Source: Hepatocystis sp. ex Piliocolobus tephrosceles | Taxonomy: Eukaryota; Apicomplexa; Aconoidasida; Haemosporida; Plasmodiidae | Reading direction: 5' to 3' | Assembly (NCBI GenBank): GCA_902459845.2 | Contig: CABPSV020000233.1 | Span: 1 to 21,796 of the forward strand | DNA length: 21,796 nucleotides | Part shown: positions 9,001 through 14,591 of the stretch, piece after piece | How the letters are laid out: each line of letters starts with the position of its first letter | Numbering within the stretch: the first letter of the stretch is position 1 | Position numbers and translations under genes: made by a program | Notes under the pieces: model-generated | The model's input: the letters and a program-made list of their open reading frames with translations, nothing else | The model's database searches: none | What the model was told of the DNA's origin: nothing

Positions 9001-11426
9001 GTACTGGCACTGTTTATAGTACTGGCACTGTTTAAAGTACTGGCACTGTTCATAGTATTGGCACTGTTCATAGTATTGGCATTGTTCATAGTATTGGCAT
9101 TGTTCATAGTACTGGCATTGTTCATAGTATTGACAATATTAGTAATATTAGTAGTGTTTATATTTTTTGTTTTTATATCGATTTTTCGGTTTGGTGGGTT
9201 CATAGTGTTTATATTATTAGTGTAGTAATTTTGGTAATTATGAATTTGCATATTGTTATCGATACTAACTGGGATGTTACCACTTAAGGTGTTACCACTT
9301 AAGGTGTTACCACTTAGGGAGTTACCACTTGGGATGTTACCATACCTGTAATACGTAGGAGGAAGATGTGGTTGAATATTAGTCTTGATAATTTGTTTAT
9401 TATAAAATGTGTCATTGTTATAATTTTCTAATTCGTTATTTACGTTAAATAGAGGTTGTATATTATTTGGTAAATACCACATACTGTTTTTTATAAATCC
9501 TCCACGTGTTTCCACTGTAGGCAATATCTCTTGGGTAGTCTCTTTTGTGTTATGTGTATTAATTATAATTGTTTTTTTTAAATTATTCAAATCATTTTTA
9601 ATGGAATTTGTTTCATTCTTATAATCTACAACATTGTCATTATTGCTTGATAGGTTGTTCTGGTTGTTCAGGCTGTCTTGGCTATTCCTTCCATTATTAT
9701 ATTCATTTAGTTTATCCTGTTTGGGATTAATTAAATAAGTTGTAGTAATTGTATTAGTGTTACAATCCGAATCTATTACGGAATTTACATCTTTTGCATT
9801 ACCTTCTAATTTGTGTTGAGTAGTATCAATTGTATGAGCACCATTACATATATCGTTGTTTTCTTTATTAATCAACGATGTGTTTGGTGTATTGTATAAT
9901 TCAGTTTGTGCGTCATTTTTTTCTTGAAAATTGTTATTTTCGTTACTGTTATTTTCGTTACTGTTATTTTTGTCACTGTTATTTTTGTCACTGTTATTTT
10001 TGTCACTGTTATTTTTGTCATTGTTACTTTTGTCACTGCTTATGTTTTCATTACTGTTGTTTTCTTCGCCGTTGTTTTCTTTGTCGTTGTTTTCTTTGTC
10101 GCTGCTTATGTTACAACTGATATTAGGTGCTACATTAGATGTTTCTACATTTGTAATTAACATATTGTTACTCTCGGTATTTTTTTCACTATTTGTATCA
10201 TATGAAATGTTCATATTATGGGTATATTGTATATGGTTCATTTTATTATTATTACCAAAAATATTGTCGTTTTTATTATTGTCGTTGTTATTGTTGCTGT
10301 TGTCATTTATGGTAACATTACCAGTGTCATTGACGTTGTTCTCATTAGTGGCATTAATATCGTTGGAAATCCCGTTAATAATACCATTTAAGGCATCACC
10401 ATCATTATTATTACTGCCACTAGTAGTGTTATTATTACTACCAATAGTAGTATTATTATTACTACTACTAGTATTATTATTACTACTACTAGTATTATTA
10501 TTACTACCACTAGTGGTATTATTATTACTATTAATAGTATTACTACTATTTTCATTTTGTAAAAATAATTGTGCTTTATTCATAAAAAAACTATTATTTA
10601 TATTTACATGTTCATTTTCATCATTATAATAAACCATTTGGTCGTTTCTTAAATTTAAGTGATGCAATGTATTTAATAATGCTTCATTTTTTGCCATAGG
10701 CATAAATTCGATGATACTTTTTTTATCATCGTATGTTATACTTGTTTCAAAATTATTATTTATATTATAATCATAATTGTATAACATCAAATTATTTATG
10801 TTAGTATTAATAGGTTGTCCATCATGTAATATATGTGTATTGTTTACGAATGTAGAATCATATTCTTGGGTTTTATTAAAATTTAATCCGTTATTGTAAT
10901 TTAATCCGTTATTGTAATTTAATCCGTTATTGTAATTTAATCCATTGTTATAATTCAACCCATTGTTATAATTCAACCCATTGTTATAATTTTCGTTAAT
11001 ATTATAATATAAGCTATTATTATTATTTACAAAAGTTGTAGTATTATTATTAATATTATAACTGAAAGTATTACTATTGCCATACTTATTATCATTATGT
11101 ATGGTCATATAATTAATACCATTATTATATGTTGTATTCATTTCATTTTTGTTTAATGGTATTTTTACAGATGCTTTACAACATGTTATATTTTTAGTAA
11201 TATTTTTTTTTATTTTTTTATTTTTAACTTTTTTACAAATATAATCAGCACATAATATGTGATCCTCAAAAGCAGTTAAAATATTCGAATCAAATTTTGA
11301 AAAATACTGATTTTCTATATTTGACCAAAAAGTGTTTTCATCGATTCCTTCATGTTTTACGTTCCCCTCTCTCCTGTTAACGGTAACATCTTTATTTTTT
11401 CTTACAGCTGATGTATCTTTATCCAT
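1..11426 (-). CDS. PHD1: PHD-finger chromatin reader, likely PHD1 orthologue (5' part; C-terminus beyond window)
   Basis: Probably reads histone marks in the nucleus. The frame opens at ATG 11424-11426 (MDKDTSAVRKN) and I found no stop where I checked it down to base 3, giving 3808 codons; the 3' end is outside the window. Residues 1-1690 are Asn-rich with many tandem repeats. Two less repetitive blocks stand out, about 1033-1104 and 1310-1386, without a recognised domain. Then come a PHD finger (C1699 to C2179, split), an AT-hook (2468-2475), an extended PHD (2694-2798), a second split PHD (3110-3486) and a second extended PHD (3498-3606). PHD followed by Cys-rich ePHD is the PZP arrangement of BRPF, JADE and AF10 proteins. 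The order next to an HDA2-like gene matches what I recall for P. falciparum PHD1, a partner of GCN5/ADA2. No intron is evident. The zinc-finger assignment is firm; the orthology rests on recalled synteny and architecture. Confidence 0.8.
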   Translation of the reverse strand, partial: MDKDTSAVRKNKDVTVNRREGNVKHEGIDENTFWSNIENQYFSKFDSNILTAFEDHILCADYICKKVKNKKIKKNITKNITCCKASVKIPLNKNEMNTTYNNGINYMTIHNDNKYGNSNTFSYNINNNTTTFVNNNNSLYYNINENYNNGLNYNNGLNYNNGLNYNNGLNYNNGLNYNNGLNFNKTQEYDSTFVNNTHILHDGQPINTNINNLMLYNYDYNINNNFETSITYDDKKSIIEFMPMAKNEALLNTLHHLNLRNDQMVYYNDENEHVNINNSFFMNKAQLFLQNENSSNTINSNNNTTSGSNNNTSSSNNNTSSSNNNTTIGSNNNTTSGSNNNDGDALNGIINGISNDINATNENNVNDTGNVTINDNSNNNNDNNKNDNIFGNNNKMNHIQYTHNMNISYDTNSEKNTESNNMLITNVETSNVAPNISCNISSDKENNDKENNGEENNSNENISSDKSNNDKNNSDKNNSDKNNSDKNNSNENNSNENNNFQEKNDAQTELYNTPNTSLINKENNDICNGAHTIDTTQHKLEGNAKDVNSVIDSDCNTNTITTTYLINPKQDKLNEYNNGRNSQDSLNNQNNLSSNNDNVVDYKNETNSIKNDLNNLKKTIIINTHNTKETTQEILPTVETRGGFIKNSMWYLPNNIQPLFNVNNELENYNNDTFYNKQIIKTNIQPHLPPTYYRYGNIPSGNSLSGNTLSGNTLSGNIPVSIDNNMQIHNYQNYYTNNINTMNPPNRKIDIKTKNINTTNITNIVNTMNNASTMNNANTMNNANTMNSANTMNSASTLNSASTINSASTMNSTNTMNSTNTMNSTNTIEKSNTKLIKNTKEDNPFFNPFLNKKYDGVSRLPYIQNKPIPNGFHISFYLPNNYDIKQEQNKWNYMIKMKNNSIYNIGSNSNNNYGDNYSYLYANNPNTVAGGNANTVCGYNDNNVDYTYENVKNVRIANQLNIDSDYSHKNDGHVWSNEQTVGNIVPNVSDNDENTSPTDLEEKKTLATILTQITFTDKNGLLNKQIQNEDKEKFYNCVLDELKGYKSLPIILGNILPYWNKPISLNKQSKLIYKIKNFHIPNAKYKYIPIRNVNKRVQFKNVMQKKKIKNNKRKKKKKKKIENRDKKSGLSSNITKDIGKESIYDLTNSSASTTDAKWEQTQDSYGNGLDKEDNKNNNSVTSVNNNLKYVNKNTQIEKNEKCFDDSITVNNNMINKLDITINDTQDKTISYDKKYNIVSNDKNYDIVSSDKKYDSGDTDKKASIKNKIKSNECYSTIRKNDSEGAQIRKDVSTVTNEAKTYFLTKKKAYQKTYKENKSKWLYCIEFLLKNKNKLYNFDYLKKYDFGLPNSSCIPFESPSFSLQKSYIASSVCMEFVLTNINLDKYRKNIININYNNNNSLSRKTHIYCINFNKIRRSKRNKTKKKPKNKLENKTENIIENTNENTNENTNENTNENTNENTNENTNENTIRKKIRKKIRKKKKKKTLKNEGIRLKTEQVDSFMSNINMEEKKKIFDKNGTADTGTTFVNTASGSVAFEKHNSTIQGGETINDVVNGDVINYGVVSEYINHNQLEQKIKTNENVKNVNNVNGKKNGNILTEINEEMYVLFSRFIHNIKEQKKILKNLVENIKNEKKKPFEYWYSIEDQMINFYIDEYLKNKLNTKHTYTLSKQIIDALKLRLSISNSSLLPNQWTEKALCNVCSLGEDWEDNPIVFCDCCYTPMHSLCSGSSTKMQNYNLIKRNSNSVDTNDLQKEEGGEEEEEQEEKEEKDENVDKKKKDYKHNVVSGRSNTNRYGSSRSGNNRSGSNRSGSNRSGSNRSGSNRSGSTRAGSNRSGTTRVGTDRIDMNKNNYNKTDMYNGNTTNVDNNKVDVVRTGARRSHSQRVLNKSENQYVKQYTKRNINNQILRNKIHINVIQSLMRDNYTTINEPNSIFYEVINLGILQQTKNYKTGQEEYTGQEEYTGQEEYTGQEEYTRQKEHNLQKEHNLQNVQNGEEEYNRKEKNNEEEEQTVTTNTTNNINNLYHNTSDSFTNFPDSNKNSLQHIDNSNMSLYKKIIPITEAQINGEQINGEQKDEGNKNSSSITQYNNIAHIETEQSGKKECIDVNTNEPFHNEKHDEKMKDGTRTGSGTDIRTETKVRSDPKRFTHFETSSNIKEIKTPQKSFNNPPDEEQWICPLCSYLRNQILFIDDATAFQLIRCLSVPRKKKDFNLILKTCKELDNTLVNTSDIETIIKSCVIPKEVKLSNIDLIYKNYKMKTILLMFDITDEILLYKSKYNIHIYDSCDYFEQIVLKYPEKYQYQTLLNAIIVKRVATVTTTTITTTTTTTTTTNNNNGIFSHFLKKNIKLFKQGTFLINANMNIDSDDEDENKYIIGQNIISYSNNNTWDYNNINMDTNKNNVNNKYNKIKKDKQYLLEGYNSILIQNEIKKKKKYKYKPKRRHPKKYAAANAAAANGGLNENGEIVVVRKRGRPKGSTKLSKLLALSKCIDKTKNKQNHTALKTYKTTTFSNHIDVKRLANIHGQTIIMNNTTKTDTSFMDKSIENGLFNNYINPDINTDKTVGYADRLSNTTNNNTYDKNDNNKDIGFIQNGNITQNLKTNVSFNINNTGNNSEQHTLAILPTSNINDNNSIININNKVSNNKVSNNKVSNNNYVSNNNHVSNNIYESDELFKPIFLRYKYSNSFSFVFSIPTCCICSFDCFYLGGGPIKKTTKKNQWCHIRCALICDGIIGDKIELNIKEKAKYKCSLCLRSNTYGIMKCNVPDCTKYYHISCATSSNKYLVELNESNHLILYCSNHSQKKAPTEILRKYQIIREREYNKNKLENKLSYSKLFDTYILQSYLKLNDTKLFNLLSRSSLSIFEKFFHFDYKQYKKYEQCKRQTLGLCAETHHEVSGDAYEHMGEHMAEHMGEHMNEHVGEHVGEHVGEHVGEHVANETDGQTDGQTTEKTTEKNNAQKKEAEKLFLKREQKKIKKNNCIDILDIEKINKMSNEKCNNIISISSFKNIYNNNLLDEDFLLKLLTNDFLNNQKDVQDVINYILNDKYKKLKNFESILLLYPHFNDYQLKKIAELILEKYNSVLFQNLNTDDDFYAFILKFFSLLNNKNLKLCSVCLSKASYTEKKKQEPKEKTGESDQLNDLTFSETRSISNSSNNSMTDNKNGCSRSRTNIDQTDGTTTHDDIMNNITNMPTLRSSRLRQINYYTDYGKDKTLTKKERRLGSLSVLKQCSICNVYICYFCCHRMNIYTIKNYLTDEQTRVKATNIFTKQKKVTGRSKTSVIFTDTIPSGTTNDSYYDKNGKLSKNKSNFTSTITNIVQNSDKEKNVKSLYNNHQLAEQNHINEYIKKQGDINENTLNILGENSTDGVTCINPNTQENINTDINKINCGNSSAINNSCCNSQHKQTNGSNIETNGSNIETNGSNIETKKKNKNDPVISHNLDTLKVYNTKKTNSYNRLNTIQATISGTVNRNEHTDERDEDVFICPRCEYFKIKKKVVCCSYCPRLDGFLNCFEDKTKKDLLFGHPKCLEYINTAYSKKHTFNESKSSILKKVCSYCRIRHGIVITCSNTDCDTSFHISCGIYLGCKMDNFFGRVDIYNPKKGYCFKHTFQYYKKVNLTNFINSNKLFFFEYFLKAPFNHLYIYLLGTYIFNYLQKKCIKHLTNPIKIDEPVHVNFLFEKTQVNVANKRNASASMSETKKSNKRKLYGQTGAYDDIQDVHLGGTTTTAVSTATSTATSTATSTATSTATSTVTSTATSTATSTAASTATTITTSSYNTLANKQTKNIKDGTSLNIPPLDISKKIGVKNKS
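127..249 (-). repeat. 12-bp coding repeat (TSTA)
   Basis: About ten copies of a 12-bp unit (ggcagtagaagt on the plus strand), encoding Thr-Ser-Thr-Ala in the PHD1-like gene. Near-identical copies point to recent expansion. Confidence 0.9.
609..935 (-). other. Extended PHD B
   Basis: Residues 3498-3606. C3498, C3501, C3510 and GHPKC (H3523, C3526) form the knuckle part. KVCSYC (C3552, C3555), C3565, C3570, FHISC (H3575, C3578) and YCFKH (C3603, H3606) form the finger. It partners PHD finger B, so the protein holds two complete PZP-like modules before the window edge. Confidence 0.8.
969..2099 (-). other. PHD finger B, split and atypical
   Basis: Residues 3110-3486. The ligand series reads C3110-x2-C3113, C3228-x2-C3231, x4-C3236, x2-C3239, then C3483-x2-C3486 (ICPRC). 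The position normally held by His is Cys (C3236), although H3241 lies close by. Two insertions of about 115 and 245 residues separate the zinc pairs. An ePHD follows immediately, which supports reading these as one finger. Confidence 0.6.
1150..1219 (-). repeat. 21-bp coding repeat (ETNGSNI)
   Basis: Three copies of a 21-bp unit in the insertion before the closing zinc pair of PHD finger B. Confidence 0.9.
2626..2735 (-). repeat. 12-bp coding repeat (GEHV/GEHM)
   Basis: About nine copies encoding Gly-Glu-His-Val or -Met between the two PZP modules. The DNA unit alternates CACGTG and CATGTG palindromes. Confidence 0.9.
3033..3347 (-). other. Extended PHD (zinc knuckle plus ePHD) A
   Basis: Residues 2694-2798. 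Cysteines at 2694, 2695, 2697 and 2701 open the zinc knuckle. QWCHIRCAL (2717-2725) matches the W-x-H-x2-C-A signature of ePHDs. The second finger has C2747-x2-C2750, C2761, C2766, H2771, C2774 and ends with C2795-x2-H2798. Order and spacing are those of the ePHD of BRPF/JADE/AF10. Family knowledge links PZP modules to histone H3 and nucleosomal DNA. Confidence 0.85.
3433..3517 (-). repeat. 15/18-bp coding repeat (NKVSNN, N-x-VSNN)
   Basis: Five imperfect copies in the linker just before ePHD A. Confidence 0.8.
4002..4025 (-). other. AT-hook motif
   Basis: Residues 2468-2475 read RKRGRPKG, a canonical AT-hook core (GRP flanked by basic residues) that binds the minor groove of AT-rich DNA. 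It follows a basic stretch (KPKRRHPKKY) and an Ala-rich patch, and sits between PHD finger A and its ePHD partner. Confidence 0.8.
4425..4491 (-). repeat. Poly-Thr coding tract
   Basis: Runs of ggt/agt triplets on the plus strand read ACC/ACT (Thr) in the gene frame, with one Ile interruption. Confidence 0.85.
4890..4907 (-). other. PHD finger A, closing W-x-C-x2-C
   Basis: Residues 2174-2179 read WICPLC, the usual end of a PHD finger (aromatic W two residues before the last zinc pair). It is in frame with the first half at 6246-6332, and only low-complexity sequence and repeats lie between. I infer that both halves fold into one finger. Confidence 0.75.
5454..5572 (-). repeat. 18-bp coding repeat (TGQEEY, then NLQKEH)
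   Basis: Four TGQEEY copies, a variant TRQKEH and two NLQ-type copies, inside the insertion of PHD finger A. Confidence 0.9.
5920..6045 (-). repeat. 15-bp coding repeat (NRSGS)
   Basis: About eight copies encoding Asn-Arg-Ser-Gly-Ser, in the insertion of PHD finger A close to its first half. Confidence 0.9.
6246..6332 (-). other. PHD finger A, N-terminal half
   Basis: Residues 1699-1727 of the PHD1-like protein. Zinc ligands read C1699-x2-C1702, C1716-x2-C1719, x4-H1724, x2-C1727. The stretch NPIVFCDCC before the His closely resembles the first PHD of BRPF/JADE proteins. The closing C-x2-C pair is absent here; the next candidate lies 447 residues downstream (4890-4907). Confidence 0.85.
7017..7130 (-). 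repeat. 12-bp coding repeat (NTNE)
   Basis: About eight near-perfect gtgttctcattt units, followed by (RKKI)-type basic repeats encoded at 6990-7020. Confidence 0.9.
8940..9130 (-). repeat. 18-bp coding repeat (TMNSAN-type)
   Basis: About ten copies encoding Thr-Met/Leu/Ile-Asn-Asn/Ser-Ala/Thr-Asn/Ser in the N-terminal Asn-rich region. Confidence 0.9.
9275..9345 (-). repeat. 15-bp coding repeat (SGNTL)
   Basis: Four to five copies encoding Ser-Gly-Asn-Thr-Leu and variants. Confidence 0.85.
9940..10110 (-). repeat. 15-bp coding repeat (NNSDK/NNSNE)
   Basis: About eleven copies encoding Asn-Asn-Ser-Asp-Lys or variants with Glu. Confidence 0.9.
10395..10555 (-). repeat. 24-bp coding repeat (TTSGSNNN-type)
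   Basis: About six imperfect copies of an 8-residue Thr/Ser/Asn unit. Confidence 0.85.
10878..10992 (-). repeat. 18-bp coding repeat (GLNYNN)
   Basis: Six copies encoding Gly-Leu-Asn-Tyr-Asn-Asn near residues 145-183 of the PHD1-like protein. Confidence 0.9.
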
Positions 11427-11995
11427 TATATACAATTATACGTTTTATGTATGAATATATATGTATATACATATATGTATATAAAATTAATGTAACATAC
11501 TCCTCGCGAGTTCGTAATACATATATACAGACATTATATAATCACAAATTTATATACATGTATACTCGATACACATATGTACATCATACAAATTATGTAT
11601 ATGAGTTTAATCCATACAATATTAAAAAAAAAAATGTAAGAACAGTTGTAAAAAAAAAAAAAAAAAAAAAAATTACTTTTTCTTTTTTTTTTTTTTTTTT
11701 ATAAGAGGTGTAGAATATTGTCATGCACATTTGTGTTTATTTTGTGGCTTTATTTTTTTTTTTTTTTTTTTTTTTTTTGGTATAATAAAAAAGTAAATAG
11801 CAAAGGGGAAAAAAAAAAATGTGTCACCATTTAAAATTGTATGGAAATTCTTATGCAATGCAGAAGATAAACAAAGGTAAAAAAGCGATGAACACATAGT
11901 GTTAACTTAAAAATGGGTATAAAAAAAAACATGTACATACATATACATAAATGCATATATAAATATATACACTAATACATATGTACATGCATTAA

Positions 11996-12030
11996 TACGT
12001 ACATACATACATACATACATACATACGTAC
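11996..12030. repeat. CATA tetranucleotide microsatellite
   Basis: Uninterrupted catacata copies flanked by cgtacata, in the PHD1 upstream region. Confidence 0.9.
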
Positions 12031-12235
12031 ATACAATACAACACATATATCTGTTTTAATATAATCAGAAAATTGTTGGACGTAAAAATAATGTTAAAAC
12101 TGTTATTTGTTACTTTAAAAAATTGATACATACAAAGAGAGTATAAGTATATATAATAATAATAAAATAGGTTAAAAAATATATAACCATCTTTGCATTT
12201 ATAAATTAATCGAGTACAAACAAGATAGAAATGAG

Positions 12236-12269
<34 letters not shown>

Positions 12270-12399
12270 CACATATTTCTATGATTTTTATGAAAAAATC
12301 TTTCTTTGGGACATTATACATACAAATATATAAATGTATGTTAATATAATTATATATATATATTTATATATAAATAAATATATATGTTTATTTAACTGC

Positions 12400-12401
<2 letters not shown>

Positions 12402-12432
<31 letters not shown>
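12402..12432. repeat. (TA)n microsatellite
   Basis: Alternating TA run. Similar runs lie at 12671-12699, 13378-13407 and 14376-14401. Confidence 0.95.
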
Positions 12433-12438
<6 letters not shown>

Positions 12439-12663
12439 AATAGGTACATTCACATATTTCTGTAAACGGCAAGCGTTAAAAATTAACATGTACAAGAGAA
12501 AAAAAAAAAAAAAAAAAAAAGAGGATTTGATATTAATATCAACTGTTTTATATATAAATACATTACTCATGTTAAATAAAAAAACAAGATGTTAAATTGT
12601 TTATATAATCATTTTAATATAAAAAAAATAAAATAAAATAAAAAAAAAAAAAAAAAAAAATGC

Positions 12664-12709
<46 letters not shown>

Positions 12710-12838
12710 ATTTAGTTTATTTAAAAATAATTACATGTATATATTAAGAACATTTAAAAGTTAAAATTTTAGAAATGAAATGCGAACGAGGTAAAAAACT
12801 TATGTATATATATAAATATATATATATATATACATACA

Positions 12839-12872
<34 letters not shown>

Positions 12873-13048
12873 TATAAGTTAAAAAACATATTGCAATATA
12901 ATATATTATTATGCTACGGAGGAAGGGAGGGGAATAAAAAAAAAAAAAAAAATCAACAAAAAAAAAATTAATGAAAAAAAAATTAATAGAAATAGATAAA
13001 AATAAAAAAAATTAAAAAACAAGTAAAGGTAAATAAAATAAAATAAAA

Positions 13049-13138
13049 GCAGATAAATCAAAAACACGTAAATCAAAAGCAGGTAAATCAAAAACTGGTA
13101 AATCAAAAACAGGTAAATCAAAAACAGGTAATCAAAAA
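13049..13138. repeat. 15-bp intergenic minisatellite
   Basis: Six copies of an aggtaaatcaaaaac unit with single-base changes; the last copy is one base short. No supporting coding context. Confidence 0.85.
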
Positions 13139-13169
13139 TAAATGAAACAAATGCCCTAAAAAAAAAGAA

Positions 13170-13218
13170 AATCAATTGAAAAACAATTGAAAAACGATTG
13201 AAAAACAATTGAAAAACA
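13170..13218. repeat. 11-bp intergenic minisatellite
   Basis: Four copies of caattgaaaaa (one reads cgattgaaaaa). The period is not divisible by three, consistent with noncoding sequence. Confidence 0.85.
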
Positions 13219-13376
13219 AATAAATTATAACAGAATAAAAATTATAACAAAATAAAAATTATATTAAAAATGGCAGTAAAAAAAAAAAAAAAATATAACA
13301 AAATAGTCAAAATAAACTAACCTAAACAAAAAGAACGCGAAGCTAACATTCAAGTGACTGTGAATAGTAATACATG

Positions 13377-13413
<37 letters not shown>

Positions 13414-13767
13414 ACAGTACCTCATAAATGCTTTACATATTCTGTTAATATCTCTGTTTTATATTGTTAACATATAAAAAAATATAAATTTCTATTTTTT
13501 TTACTTACATAAATTATTAAAAACATTATATAATCGAATAATTTTGTTTTTTGAGGGGATTTTTTTTGTTGTGTCATGGTTATTTATTACATATATTTGT
13601 ATTCATCCATGTATACGTTTTACAACATTTTATTTTTAGATTTCTTTTCCTATAAATTTATTTTTAGTAACATAAATTAACAAGTATATAAAAGAGATAA
13701 AAAAAAACTCTATTTATATCTTGTTCTTCATCTTCATTTTCGTACTAATTTTTCTTTTTTTTTATTT

Positions 13768-13850
13768 GCGCTATTTATCGGTACGTCACCACATGATCGC
13801 TCAGTATTGTTTCGTTGCTCTAAGTGTACCACTTCAACGATATCACTACA
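13768..13850. other. GC-enriched island in AT-rich intergenic DNA
   Basis: By my count 36 of 82 bases are G or C, far above the flanks. A possible stem pairs GGTACGT near 13780 with GTGTACC near 13830 (two G-U pairs). Raised GC is a known flag for structured RNAs in Plasmodium, but I recognise no tRNA, snoRNA or spliceosomal RNA signature. A plus-strand ORF at 13721-13978 covers it but ends in Lys-rich simple sequence. Confidence 0.3.
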
Positions 13851-14177
13851 ATTTTAACACTAAACTTGATTTTGAAAAAGATATAAAGATAGACAACGTA
13901 AATAAAGAAAAAAAAAAAAAAAGAACATTTAATTATTTAAAAAAAAAGAAAAAAAACCTTAAATTTCATCATTACTAAAACCAAATTAACAAACATAATA
14001 TAATTCCTTTTAAAATTAAAAAAAGCAAAATAAGTTATCTTAATTCCTTTTTTTTTTTTTTTTGTTTAGCAATCGTTTCTTTAACTAATATGTATATATA
14101 GATTAATATATTACATACATAGACATAGATGCATGTGATATACCAAATATAGAGTATGGTTCTTACAACACTGTCCA

Positions 14178-14212
<35 letters not shown>

Positions 14213-14485
14213 ATAATTAATATTTAAAATGTGTATTAATAAAATTTTTGTATGAATTTATTCTAATTATATTTAAAAAATTAACTAAATAAAAAAATAA
14301 ATGAATAAAAAAATAACTTCATAAATCATTTAAAAAAAAAATAAATAATGTTAATAAAAAAATTGATAAAAATATATACATATATATATATATATATATA
14401 CATATATGAACATACACAAGATGGCATATTGTATAACACAAGTTAATGCTTATTAGCAAGTAACAGTTTGTCATAATAATAAGCC

Positions 14486-14525
<40 letters not shown>

Positions 14526-14591
14526 CTTATTATTGTTTGGTTTTGTTTTTATGTCACCAATGATTCCAGTTACAATACATTATACATATAA

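Larger units (their letters stand above)
11427..14591. other. Intergenic region between the two minus-strand genes
   Basis: About 3.2 kb that must hold the 3' UTR and terminator of the HDA2-like gene and the promoter and 5' UTR of the PHD1-like gene. It contains long A or T runs (for example 11651-11672, 11753-11778, 12237-12265, 12841-12868, 14180-14208, 14501-14525), (TA)n blocks, a CATA microsatellite and two minisatellites. ORFs here arise from these simple sequences and I call none as genes. No core promoter element is recognisable. Confidence 0.8.

Noticed and set aside
9931..10629. Plus-strand ORF of 232 residues rich in Leu and Ser
   Set aside because: Antisense of the Asn/Ser/Asp-rich repeats of the PHD1-like gene. 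Its apparent hydrophobicity is a by-product of reading AT-rich coding DNA backwards.
12909..13208. Minus-strand ORF with FLIYL repeats, possibly a membrane protein
   Set aside because: It is made of the 15-bp intergenic minisatellite and A runs, and its upstream part overlaps an 11-bp repeat that does not keep frame.
13721..13978. Plus-strand 85-residue ORF
   Set aside because: It starts in T-rich and ends in A-rich simple sequence, and I see no family similarity. Only the GC-rich middle is unusual, and that is reported separately.
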